47,598 nt of DNA, from positions 766,498 through 814,095 of the forward strand of contig KI547165.1 of NCBI GenBank assembly GCA_000497835.1. The letters run 5' to 3'. The stretch comes from a gamma proteobacterium L18. Lineage in GTDB: Bacteria; Pseudomonadota; Gammaproteobacteria; Pseudomonadales; Pseudomonadaceae. The notes below the pieces were generated by a model. It made no database searches. It was not told the DNA's origin and saw only the letters and a program-made list of their open reading frames with translations. The position numbers and the translations under genes are program-made. Of this stretch, positions 25,521-33,377 are shown piece by piece; position 1 is the stretch's first letter, and every line of letters starts with the position of its first letter.

Positions 25521-27095
25521 TTGAAAGCACACACACCCGCCCTGGCGCTGGACGCCGATGTACTGATCATCGGCGGCGGCCTGGCCGGCACCTGGGCCGC
25601 CATTGGCGCAGCCCGCGAAGGCGCTCGCGTGATTTTGGTGGACAAGGGCTACTGCGGTACCAGCGGCGTCACGGCCACCGCCGGCCCCGGGCATTGGTGG
25701 GTACCGCCGCTGCCCGAGGCACGCGAGGCGGCCATCGACAAGCGTCTGGCCACCGCCTACGGCCTTGCGGACAGGCGCTGGATGGCGCGGGCCATCGACA
25801 CCACCTGGACCAGCCTGCCGGGGCTGGCGGGCTACTACGACTTCCCCCGCGATGACGCCGGGGTTACCCAATACCGTGGCCTGCGCGGGCCCGAATACCT
25901 GCGCGCCCTGCGCAGCCGGGTGCTGGACAGCGGTGTCACCGTCCTCGACCACCACCCGGCCCTGGAGTTGCTGCACGACGCCCACGGGCGCCTGGCCGGG
26001 GCCCGTGGCTGGCGACGCCAGGCCAGTGGGCGTTGGCAGGTGCGCGCCGGCGCGGTGGTGCTGGCCACGGGCGGGTGCGCGTTCCTGTCGCGCCTGCTGG
26101 GGTGCCATACCAACACCGGCGACGGCTACCTGATGGCCGCCGAAGCCGGGGCCGAACTGTCCGGCATGGAGTTCTCCAATTACTACTGCATTGCCGCAGC
26201 CGGCAGCACCATGACCCGGTCGATGGTGTACACCTTCGGTGACTACTACGACGACGCCGGCCGCGCACTGCACATCCCCCAGGGCCCCGGCTTTACCGAT
26301 GCACTGGCCAAGGCCCTGCTGCAAGGCCCGGTGTTTGCTGACCTCAGCGCGATACCGGCGCACGTGCGGGCTCGCCTGCCGAGCATTCAGCCCAACCTGA
26401 TGCTGCCGTTCGACCGGCGTGGCATCGACCCCTTCCGCCAGCGTTTCGAAGTGACCCTGCACGCAGAAGGCACCATTCGTGGTGTGGGTGGCTTGCGGGT
26501 GATCGATGACGACTGCCAGACCGTCGTGCCAGGCTTGTACGTGGCCGGCGATGCGGCCAGTCGCGAGCCGATCGCGGGGGCCACCTCTGGCGGCGGCGCA
26601 CAGAACTCGGCCTGGGCGCTGTCCACCGGGCAGTGGGCCGGGCGCGGCGCGGCGCGCACGGCCTTGGACAATGGCGCACCCGAGGGGCCGCTGAACGGCT
26701 TTGGCGGTGTGGGCCTGGGCACCGGCCAAGGCACGCCGGGTGTGGAACTGGTCGCGCAGATCCAGGCTGAAGTCCACCCGCTGGACAAAAACCTGTTCCG
26801 CCACGGCCAGCAACTGCAGCAATCGCTGGCTGCCCTGGACAACGTCTGGGACCGACTGCAACAAGGCCCCGGCCGCAACGACACTCCCTTGCGCGCCCGG
26901 GAAACCGTGGCCATGGCCGCCACGGCACGCTGGTGCTACCGCGCCGCCCTGGCCCGCCGCGAAAGCCGCGGCATGCACCAGCGCAGCGACCTCCCCGGCC
27001 AGAACCCCGCGTTCGACGGCCATTTGCGCGTCGGCGGGCTGGACCAGCCCTGGACGCGACTCGACCCCCTCACCGCTCTGGAGCCCCTTGCCTGA
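25521..27095 (+). CDS. FAD-dependent oxidoreductase, AprA/fumarate-reductase flavoprotein-like
   Basis: 524-residue flavoprotein. The dinucleotide-binding motif LIIGGGLAGTWAA is at residues 15-27; the FAD-proximal GCHTNTGDGYLMAAEAGAEL and the C-terminal GLYVAGDAASREPIAGATSGGG segments are typical of the fumarate reductase/adenylylsulfate reductase group. The TTG start at 25521 is supported by GGGAGA five bases upstream; there is no better ATG. Its stop overlaps the start of the ferredoxin gene (TGATG), so the two form a tight pair, as AprA and AprB do. The substrate is unknown; a sulfur oxyanion or organosulfur compound fits the setting. CCAGG and CCTGG at 25489-25506 may form a hairpin next to the ribosome site. 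Confidence 0.85.
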   Translation: MKAHTPALALDADVLIIGGGLAGTWAAIGAAREGARVILVDKGYCGTSGVTATAGPGHWWVPPLPEAREAAIDKRLATAYGLADRRWMARAIDTTWTSLPGLAGYYDFPRDDAGVTQYRGLRGPEYLRALRSRVLDSGVTVLDHHPALELLHDAHGRLAGARGWRRQASGRWQVRAGAVVLATGGCAFLSRLLGCHTNTGDGYLMAAEAGAELSGMEFSNYYCIAAAGSTMTRSMVYTFGDYYDDAGRALHIPQGPGFTDALAKALLQGPVFADLSAIPAHVRARLPSIQPNLMLPFDRRGIDPFRQRFEVTLHAEGTIRGVGGLRVIDDDCQTVVPGLYVAGDAASREPIAGATSGGGAQNSAWALSTGQWAGRGAARTALDNGAPEGPLNGFGGVGLGTGQGTPGVELVAQIQAEVHPLDKNLFRHGQQLQQSLAALDNVWDRLQQGPGRNDTPLRARETVAMAATARWCYRAALARRESRGMHQRSDLPGQNPAFDGHLRVGGLDQPWTRLDPLTALEPLA

Positions 27096-27445
27096 TGCTG
27101 GAAATCATCTTCACCGACCGTTGCAACCAGTGCGGCGACTGCGTCACCGTGTGCCCCACCAACGTCCTGGCACTCACCGAGCGTCAGCCGCGCATTGCCG
27201 ATCCGTTCGCCTGCCAGACGTGTTTCATGTGCGAGCTGTACTGCAGCGAAGACACGCTCTACGTACATCCCGACCCCGAACGCCTGCACCACCCCAGCCC
27301 CGCGCACATCGCCGCCAGCGGGCTGCTGGGCCAATACCGGCGCGATTCGGGTTGGGATGAGTGGGCGCAGGATCCGGCCCATCAGAACGAGCACTGGCGG
27401 ATGGACGCGGTGTTTACCCTGGCGCGCAGCCGTCTGCCGGCCTGA
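27095..27445 (+). CDS. Two-cluster [4Fe-4S] ferredoxin (AprB-like), 116 aa
   Basis: Two four-Cys cluster motifs are visible: CNQCGDCVTVCP (residues 10-21) and CQTCFMCELYC. The C-terminal 60 residues carry no further Cys and end in a Trp-rich tail (WDEWAQDPAH, EHWRMD), similar in plan to AprB. It would pass electrons to or from the flavoprotein encoded upstream, with which it overlaps by one base. The arrangement flavoprotein plus ferredoxin next to an ABC transporter of the SsuABC type is seen in other Pseudomonas genomes, to my recollection; the reaction is undefined. Confidence 0.9.
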   Translation: MLEIIFTDRCNQCGDCVTVCPTNVLALTERQPRIADPFACQTCFMCELYCSEDTLYVHPDPERLHHPSPAHIAASGLLGQYRRDSGWDEWAQDPAHQNEHWRMDAVFTLARSRLPA

Positions 27446-27465
27446 GGATTAGGGCCGCCTGTACC

Positions 27466-27560
27466 GGCCTCATCGCGAGCAAGCTTTGCTCCCACAGTAG
27501 TGTGCGATCCGCCGTGGTAAACTCACCACTGTGGGAGCAAAGCTTGCTCGCGATGAGGCC
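27466..27560. repeat. REP family C, inverted pair between convergent operons
   Basis: GGCCTCATCGCGAGCAAGCT and its complement. It lies between the ferredoxin stop and the ABC ATPase stop and could terminate transcription from both sides. Confidence 0.92.
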
Positions 27561-27578
27561 ATAAGGCACACCACCTGT

Positions 27579-28355
27579 TTACAAGTTGAACCCCATCGAC
27601 TGCAGGATCTGCGTGCGCAAGTTGACCAGGTACGGATCATCCCGCCGCCGCGGATACGCCCGGTCCACCACAATCTCGGACTTCACCCGCGCCGGCCGCT
27701 CGCTGAACACGATGATGCGATTGGCCAGCAACAATGCCTCCTCCACATCGTGCGTCACCAGCAACGCCGTATACCCCTGTCGCTGCCACAACTCGATCAA
27801 CTCCTTCTGCATGGCAATGCGCGTCAACGAATCCAGCTTGCCCAACGGCTCATCAAGGATCAGCAAGCGTGGCTCGTTGACCAGCGCACGGGCCAACGCC
27901 ACGCGCTGGGCCATGCCGCCCGACAGCTGCCGCGGCCAGGCGCGGGCAAACTCGCTCAGGTGCACCTTGGCCAGGGCCGCATCCACCCTGCCCCGCTGGG
28001 TCTTGAGCAACCCCTGAGCCTCCAGCCCCACCGCCACGTTGTCCCACACCCGACGCCAGGGATACAGGGTGGGGTCCTGAAACACCACCACGCGACTAGG
28101 GTCGGGCCCGGCGATCGGCTGGCCGTCACCTTCAAGCGTGCCACGGTCAGCCGGTTCCAGCCCCGCCACCAGCCGCAGCAGGGTCGACTTGCCGCAGCCG
28201 GACGGCCCCAGCAAGGCCACGAACTCGCCCGGTGCCACGTCCAGGCTGACGTTTTCCAACACCGGCAACGGCTCGCCGTCCAGGTGAAAGGCATGGCTGA
28301 GGCCGTCGATATGCAACGCCAGGCCCGCGGCCTTGGGTTTGTGCAGGGCTACCAT
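27579..28355 (-). CDS. ABC transporter ATP-binding protein (SsuB/TauB-like)
   Basis: 258-residue cytoplasmic ATPase. Walker A is GPSGCGKSTL, the ABC signature LSGGMAQRVALARAL, Walker B RLLILDEPLG, and the H-loop VTHDVEEALLLA. These match the nitrate/sulfonate/taurine subfamily. It overlaps the permease gene by seven bases and is last in the SBP-permease-ATPase operon. Because the permease is frameshifted, the complex may not be functional unless the shift is an artefact. Confidence 0.93.
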   Translation of the reverse strand: MVALHKPKAAGLALHIDGLSHAFHLDGEPLPVLENVSLDVAPGEFVALLGPSGCGKSTLLRLVAGLEPADRGTLEGDGQPIAGPDPSRVVVFQDPTLYPWRRVWDNVAVGLEAQGLLKTQRGRVDAALAKVHLSEFARAWPRQLSGGMAQRVALARALVNEPRLLILDEPLGKLDSLTRIAMQKELIELWQRQGYTALLVTHDVEEALLLANRIIVFSERPARVKSEIVVDRAYPRRRDDPYLVNLRTQILQSMGFNL

Positions 28356-29346
28356 TTGACCGCTCCTTTCTGCCAGGCCAACAAGTGTTCACGCACATAG
28401 AACAGCGCGCTGATCAGCCCGGAACAGGCCAGCGCCATCACCAGCAACGCCGCGTACATATTGGCGTACGCCGCCCAGCCCTGAGCCCATTGCAAATACC
28501 AGCCAATGCCCGATTTGACGCCCATCATCTCGGCCACCACCAGGGTTGAGAAGGACGCACCCAGCCCCATGAACAGCCCCACGAACACATGGGGCAAGGC
28601 GGCGGGGATCGCCACCTTGAAAATCAGGAAGCCGGGCTTTGCACCTAACGTTCGCGCCACGTCGTAGTAGGCCTTGTCGACACTGGCCACCCCCGACCAG
28701 GTCAGCACCGTGACCGGGAACCAGGTGGCCAGGGCAATCAGGAACACGCTGGCGCTCCAACTGCTGGGGAACAGAAAGAAGCACAGCGGCAAAAGCGCGG
28801 TCGACGGCACCGGCCCCAGGATGCGCAGCACCGGGTGCAACCAATAACCGATGGCCCGCGACCAACCGATCGACACCCCGGCAATGAAGCCGAACACCGC
28901 GCCCAAACCCACGCCACTGCCCAGCAGGAAGGCCGAGTGCCAGAGGCTGTCCAGCAGCCGTGGCCAATCGGTGAAATAGACATTCAGCAAGGCCTGGGGC
29001 GGTGCGAAGAATGGCACCGGCAGCAGCGCCAGCTTGGCGGTCAACAGCTCCCAGACCGTCAGAAGCAGCGCCAGGGCGATCAGCCACGGCGCCAGCTCAC
29101 GCACGCGGCGTGCCAGCGGTGGCGAGCGTGAAGCCAGCAGCGCCAGCGCACCAATGATCGCGGCCAACGCCAACTCGATATTGGCCAGCCCCCGGTCAAC
29201 GGCCAATGGCGCGTGGCGTCGGGGTAAAAACGAGTGACCAGAGCCGCGATCACCCAGGCGCCCACCGCCAGCGCGGGCCGCACACCGACGCGCATACGGG
29301 CGACCCGGATCGCTTCGGGGACATGAGTCAATTCAACTGAAGACAT
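28349..29346 (-). pseudogene. ABC transporter permease (SsuC-like) with a -1 frameshift in a G/C run
   Basis: The gene starts at ATG 29346 behind AAGGAGATCACGGCC, overlapping the binding-protein stop by 14 bases, and encodes MSSVELTHVPEAIRVARM then a first TM and HWPLTGG. The frame then runs out of phase; the remaining 285 residues, with about five TMs and the permease EAA-type loop (VARTLGAKPGFLIFKVAIPAALP), are in another frame. The switch point is a run of five C on the + strand at 29189-29193. One more base there would give a continuous 332-residue permease reading HWPLTGGLANIELAL. This is either a real disabling mutation, a phase-variable tract or a sequencing error. Confidence 0.85.
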
Positions 29347-30397
29347 TGGCCGTGATCTCCTTGGAAAACTCGACGGCATTGGTGCTGGCATCAAACACCT
29401 CCACTGTCTTCAGGTCGTCCACGTAGGTGACGATCTCGGTGGCCAACGCCGCGCCCACCGCGTGATGGCCGTGGGTGTGGTCGTGGAGGATGGCCTGCAC
29501 CTCGGCCTCGCTGGTGTTGAGGGCAAACTTCTGGAAGCCCTTGGCCACGGCCTCCGGGTGGTGCACGGCGTAATCATGGGCTTCGAGAATGGCCTGGGTC
29601 AGGGCCGCGGCCACGCGCTTGTCTTCACGCACCAGCTTGCCGGTCACGCCCACCACGCAGCAGGACAGGTTGGCGTATTCCTCCACGAGGTTGGTGGACA
29701 GCTCGCGCGCCTGGCCGCCCTTGATCAGGCGGTACATGAACGGGTCGCTGCCGCTGATGGCCTGCACTTCGCCCTTGTCCAGGGCGGTGCTCAACAGGTC
29801 GGCCGGGTACAGCTTCCACTCCACATCGCGCACCGGGTCGACGCCATGCTTCTTCAGCAGGATGGAAAAGAAGTTGCGATCTGGCGCCGCCATGTCGGTC
29901 ACGCCGATGGCCTTGCCCTTGAGGTCGGCCAGGTTATTGATCGGGCCATGGGTGGCGCTCAGCAAGCGCAGGCAGCCGCCGTGGGTACCGGCGGTGAGCT
30001 TGACGTCGAATCCCTGCTCCAGGGCCTTCAACCAGCGCAGCGCCATGCCGATGCCGGCGTCGGCCTTGCCGGTGGCAATGGCTTCGAGCAGCACCTCGGT
30101 GGAGTTGCCGAAGTTGACGAACTCGACGTCCAGATTGTGCTTGGTGAAAAAGCCCTCGCCATGGGCGATGACCACCGGGGCCAGGCACACCGCGTTGAGG
30201 TTGATGGCCAGTTTGAGCTTGCGTGGCGCGTCGAGCTTGATGAAGTCGCCGGTACCGCCGGGTTCCACGCTGCTCATGTTCATATGGTCGTGCTCATCGG
30301 CCCAGACCTTTCGGGGTAGCGACAGCAACAACGGGCTGGCGAGGGCGAAAGCGCCCAGGCCCAGCAAATGGCGGCGAGACAAGGTGGTCGATGGCAT
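29333..30397 (-). CDS. ABC transporter substrate-binding protein (sulfonate/nitrate type), probable Tat export, His-rich
   Basis: The N-terminus reads STTLSRRHLLGLGAFALAS, a twin-arginine signal (SRRxxL), so it may be exported folded. The mature domain follows the SsuA/TauA/NMT1 fold: KLAINLNAVCLAPVVIAHGEGFF, STEVLLEAIATGKADAGIGMALRWL, LKGKAIGVTDMAAPDRNFFSILLKKHG. Two regions unusual for the family are rich in metal ligands: DEHDHMNMS after the signal, and HDHTHGHHAV near the C-terminus. GGGAG precedes ATG 30397; longer frames above it are not used. First gene of the operon SBP-permease-ATPase. Sulfonate versus another ligand cannot be decided. Confidence 0.9.
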   Translation of the reverse strand: MPSTTLSRRHLLGLGAFALASPLLLSLPRKVWADEHDHMNMSSVEPGGTGDFIKLDAPRKLKLAINLNAVCLAPVVIAHGEGFFTKHNLDVEFVNFGNSTEVLLEAIATGKADAGIGMALRWLKALEQGFDVKLTAGTHGGCLRLLSATHGPINNLADLKGKAIGVTDMAAPDRNFFSILLKKHGVDPVRDVEWKLYPADLLSTALDKGEVQAISGSDPFMYRLIKGGQARELSTNLVEEYANLSCCVVGVTGKLVREDKRVAAALTQAILEAHDYAVHHPEAVAKGFQKFALNTSEAEVQAILHDHTHGHHAVGAALATEIVTYVDDLKTVEVFDASTNAVEFSKEITANVFS

Positions 30398-30454
30398 GGA
30401 GACTCCCTGGGCAAGACGTGGGTATTCGGGTCCGCGCGCACGGTCGCCGAGGGT

Positions 30455-30540
30455 ATTGTCAGGACCATAACATTGGCTTTTTAATAATTTAAATTCATTT
30501 AATGCATAACCTAATATGTAAAAATGTGGCGGGTGGGAAC
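30455..30540 (-). promoter_or_regulatory. AT-rich promoter region of the ABC operon
   Basis: On the minus strand GAATTTAAAT is followed, with 17-base spacing from TTAAAT, by TATGGT, giving a plausible -35/-10 pair at the same relative place as in the sulfur promoters at 36939 and 40583. The TAGAWC box is not convincing here. Confidence 0.35.
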
Positions 30541-30546
30541 TCGGTG

Positions 30547-31779
30547 TCAGTGCGCCGGCCAGTGATAGAACTCCATCCCCACCGCCGTGCGCACGCCAAA
30601 CCCTGCCCACTTACCGTCAATGGCCTTGGGCGCCAGATTCAAATAGACGCTAAGGTCCAAACCCTTCAACTGCTGGTCCAGAAATGCCGTGACAAAGTGC
30701 TGGTTCACATTGTTCAACCGCCCACTGTCCCACGCCGGCTCGCTGTAGGCGCTGAAATCATCGGCATTGGCGCTGGCCGCAGGCGGTGGCGGGTTGGGCG
30801 CCACGTTGTGGCGGGCGTTCTGATACACCAGCAGATAACGGTCGGCATTCGCCGCGCCGTCCACCAGCCGGCGTACGCCGTCACTGTAGCCGGCCATATC
30901 ATCCTGATCGCCCGCTACGAACAGTGTCGGCAGTTTGAGCCCGGCGAGGCCCTGAACATCGAACATCCCCTGCCGCCCGCCCCACGGCGCAAAAGCCACC
31001 AGCGCCTTGATGCGCCCATCGTGCAACGCCAGGTAATCAGGGTTACCGGCCTGCAGCCGTTGCAGCGCACCACCGGGAACGAAATTGACCGCCGCCTGGC
31101 TCAGCCCCGCACCGCCCACCAGCAAGGCGCCATAACCGCCCATGGAATAGCCGATCAGCGCGCTGTGCTCGACGTCCACCCGACCCGCCAGGAAGTGACC
31201 ACTGCCAGGCTTGGCCCAAGCCGCCACCTGGTCCAGCACAAACAGGTCATCCAGCGGCCGGTTGAGCAAGGTGCTGGCAAACCCGGCCTTGTCGGCGCGG
31301 GTGGAGTCGGTGTGGTCGATGGCCACCACCACGTAGCCGCGTGAGGCCAGGTGTTCGGTGAGGTAGCTCATTTGCAGGCGCGAACCTGGATAACCGTGGG
31401 ACAGGATCACCAGCGGATACACGCCATGGTTGTCCACGGCGGCATCGCGCACGGCGCGCCCAGCGAACTGGAACGGTGTGTTGGGCCGTTTGGGATCATT
31501 GGCGCCGGCGCCCAGCACGTCGGTGTACACCGTGCCGGGTTGCTGGCCCTTGGCAAGGGTGGCCGGGTACCAGATTTCCACTTGCAGGGGACGGTCGTAG
31601 GGGTGGCCGGCGAGGATGTCGAGTTGGTTGTGGTGGGTCAGGTGCTCGGTGCGCACGCCTATGTGCAGTTCGCCGGGCGCGGCCAGGTCAGGGGCGTCCG
31701 GGCGGGCGTCACCGTAAATGGCGAAGGCGCTGGTAGGGAGTATCAGGGCGCAGAGGCAGAGCAGTTGCTGGAAACTCAT
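30547..31779 (-). CDS. Secreted alpha/beta-hydrolase (dienelactone hydrolase/PAF-acetylhydrolase-like), 410 aa
   Basis: A Sec signal peptide (about residues 1-20, ending AFA) is followed by a large alpha/beta-hydrolase domain. [11 protein letters not shown] is the oxyanion loop, [14 protein letters not shown] a typical element, GYSMGGYGA the nucleophile elbow with Ser, AGDQDDM the acid loop and [10 protein letters not shown] the catalytic His. This layout fits periplasmic esterases acting on esters or acetylated substrates. ATG 31779 is preceded only by a weak site (GAGACG). Convergent neighbours are absent; it is separated from the HPP operon by a 500-base repeat region. Substrate unknown. 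Confidence 0.88.
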   Translation of the reverse strand: MSFQQLLCLCALILPTSAFAIYGDARPDAPDLAAPGELHIGVRTEHLTHHNQLDILAGHPYDRPLQVEIWYPATLAKGQQPGTVYTDVLGAGANDPKRPNTPFQFAGRAVRDAAVDNHGVYPLVILSHGYPGSRLQMSYLTEHLASRGYVVVAIDHTDSTRADKAGFASTLLNRPLDDLFVLDQVAAWAKPGSGHFLAGRVDVEHSALIGYSMGGYGALLVGGAGLSQAAVNFVPGGALQRLQAGNPDYLALHDGRIKALVAFAPWGGRQGMFDVQGLAGLKLPTLFVAGDQDDMAGYSDGVRRLVDGAANADRYLLVYQNARHNVAPNPPPPAASANADDFSAYSEPAWDSGRLNNVNQHFVTAFLDQQLKGLDLSVYLNLAPKAIDGKWAGFGVRTAVGMEFYHWPAH

Positions 31780-31930
31780 TGGAGCGTCTCGTAATGGATG
31801 GTAGCGCTAACATCACATGTTGAACGCACGGCGTCCAATCACCAAAATCATGGTGAAATGCTCACATGGCTATAAAGCGGACGTGCCCTAGCAGCACCGA
31901 CATCTGTAGCAGCAACTGTCTTGAAATCGC

Positions 31931-32008
31931 GTCGCCTGCATCGCGACTAAAGTCGGCTCCTACACCGTCCGGGGTAGGAGCCGGCCTTGGCCGCGATGCA
32001 GACGCCGC
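31931..32008. repeat. REP family B, inverted pair
   Basis: GTCGCCTGCATCGCGACTAA and near-complement. Confidence 0.9.
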
Positions 32009-32032
32009 CGGCCTGTAGCAGCAACTGTCTAT

Positions 32033-32119
32033 GTGGGAGCGGGTTCTACCCGCGAAAAGCACACCGCGGTATGCCAGGAAGTCCGCGTTACCTTCTTCGC
32101 GGGTAGAACCCGCTCCCAC
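32033..32119. repeat. REP family A, inverted pair
   Basis: GTGGGAGCGGGTTCTACCCG and its complement. With the family-B pair it accounts for most of 31780-32226; a degenerate unit (GGCTGCGTCAGGGGCGCC... ACGCGGCCTGACGGCC) follows at 32130-32215. No gene is seen here. Confidence 0.9.
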
Positions 32120-32226
32120 AGGGCGTGTAGCTGTCGAAGGCTGCGTCAGGGGCGCCGTCGAGGTATCTGGTACTACGCAGTGCCTGTGACGCGGCCTGAC
32201 GGCCACTGCTACGGGTGCGTGGAAAC

Positions 32227-32248
32227 TTATGTCACGTCGTGATATAAA
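32227..32248 (+). promoter_or_regulatory. Palindrome overlapping the -10 box of the HPP-MarR-CLC operon
   Basis: TTATGTCACG (32227-32236) and CGTGATATAA (32238-32247) are inverted repeats matching at 9 of 10 positions around a central T. The right arm contains a TATAAA -10-like hexamer at 32243-32248, so a bound protein would block RNA polymerase. The MarR protein encoded in the same operon is the obvious candidate. Confidence 0.5.
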
Positions 32249-32278
32249 GCCCGCGTTTTTTTGCCGAGGATTCTGTTC

Positions 32279-32971
32279 GTGACACCCTTTCTGCACCGCT
32301 GGCGCCCTGCCCCCCTGCACCTGAGCCTGCGCGAATGCCTGCGCGCCGCCCTCGGCGCCTTGCTGGGCATCGGCCTCACCGCCGCCCTGTGTACTTGGGC
32401 GCTGGGCCTGAGCGCCGATATCCCGCTGCTGATCGCGCCCATGGGCGCCTCGGCCGTGCTGCTGTTCGCCGCCCCCGCCAGCCCTCTGGCCCAGCCCTGG
32501 TCGCTGATCGGCGGCAACCTGGTGGCCTCGTTGGTGGGCGTTACCTGCGCCGCGTTCATCGGCAACGAGATCATCGCGGCGGCCGTCGCCGTGTCGGTGG
32601 CCATCGCGCTGATGCTGGCCCTGCGCTGCCTGCATCCACCCTCGGGGGCCGTGGCGCTGACTGCGGTGCTCGGTGGACCTAGCATCCATGCTGCCGGCTA
32701 CGGTTTCGTGCCCGACCCAGTACTGCTCAACTCCGCAGTGCTGCTGGGCGTGGCCTTGGTGTTCCACAGCTTCAGCCGCCACCGCTACCCCCACGGCCAC
32801 GCCCCTGCCCCCACGGCGGCACGTGCCGTGTCCCCGGCCAGCCAGCAGTTGCACCAGGCCCTGCAAGCCGTGCTGGACGAACGCGACGAGTTCATCGACG
32901 TCGACGCCGACGACCTGGAAGCCATCGTCACCGCCACCCTCGCCCGCCTGCAGTCGGAGCCACGCCCATGA
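32279..32971 (+). CDS. HPP-family membrane protein
   Basis: Inner-membrane protein of 230 residues with about four TMs and the family motif CLHPPSGAVAL. The TM core is followed by a cytoplasmic C-terminal tail of about 60 residues that is rich in acidic residues (ERDEFIDVDADDLEAI). HPP proteins are thought to move nitrite or related anions in plastids and cyanobacteria, but bacterial members are mostly untested. GTG 32279 is chosen because GAGG lies nine bases upstream; TTG 32261 has no ribosome site. Overlaps the MarR start by four bases (ATGA), and is first in a three-gene operon with MarR and a CLC channel. Confidence 0.9.
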   Translation: MTPFLHRWRPAPLHLSLRECLRAALGALLGIGLTAALCTWALGLSADIPLLIAPMGASAVLLFAAPASPLAQPWSLIGGNLVASLVGVTCAAFIGNEIIAAAVAVSVAIALMLALRCLHPPSGAVALTAVLGGPSIHAAGYGFVPDPVLLNSAVLLGVALVFHSFSRHRYPHGHAPAPTAARAVSPASQQLHQALQAVLDERDEFIDVDADDLEAIVTATLARLQSEPRP

Positions 32972-33372
32972 GCGACGCCCTGGACAAGACCGATTTCGAA
33001 ACCCTGTCCGAATTCCGCTACCAGCTGCGGCGCTTTCTGCGCTTCTCCGAGGAGGCCGTACAGGCCCACGGCGTGACGCCCCAGCAATACCTGCTGATGC
33101 TCCACACCCAGGGCTTCAGCGGCCGCGACTGGGCCACCGTGGGCGAGTTGGCCGAGCGCCTGCAAATGGTGCCCCACGGCGCCGTGGCGCTGGTCAAGCG
33201 CTGCGAGGCCGTGGGCCTGGTACAGCGCCAACGCAACGAAGAGGACCGCCGCGAAGTGCGCGTCAGCCTCACGGCCCAAGGCACCGAGGTGCTGGAAAAA
33301 CTGGCCTTCGTGCACCGTGAAGAACTGAAATCCGCGGGCAAGCGCTTCCGCGTGCCGTTTGAACAGGAGTAA
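32968..33372 (+). CDS. MarR-family transcriptional regulator
   Basis: 134-residue winged-helix repressor: dimerisation helix SEFRYQLRRFLRFSEEAVQAHG, recognition region VGELAERLQMVPHGAVALVKRCEAVGLV and wing RQRNEEDRREVRVSLTAQG, as usual in MarR proteins. Overlaps the HPP gene and is followed by the CLC gene after five bases. It probably autoregulates the operon via the palindrome at 32227; the inducer is unknown, though phenolics or anions are usual for the family and the operon respectively. Confidence 0.93.
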   Translation: MSDALDKTDFETLSEFRYQLRRFLRFSEEAVQAHGVTPQQYLLMLHTQGFSGRDWATVGELAERLQMVPHGAVALVKRCEAVGLVQRQRNEEDRREVRVSLTAQGTEVLEKLAFVHREELKSAGKRFRVPFEQE

Positions 33373-33377
33373 GCGCC

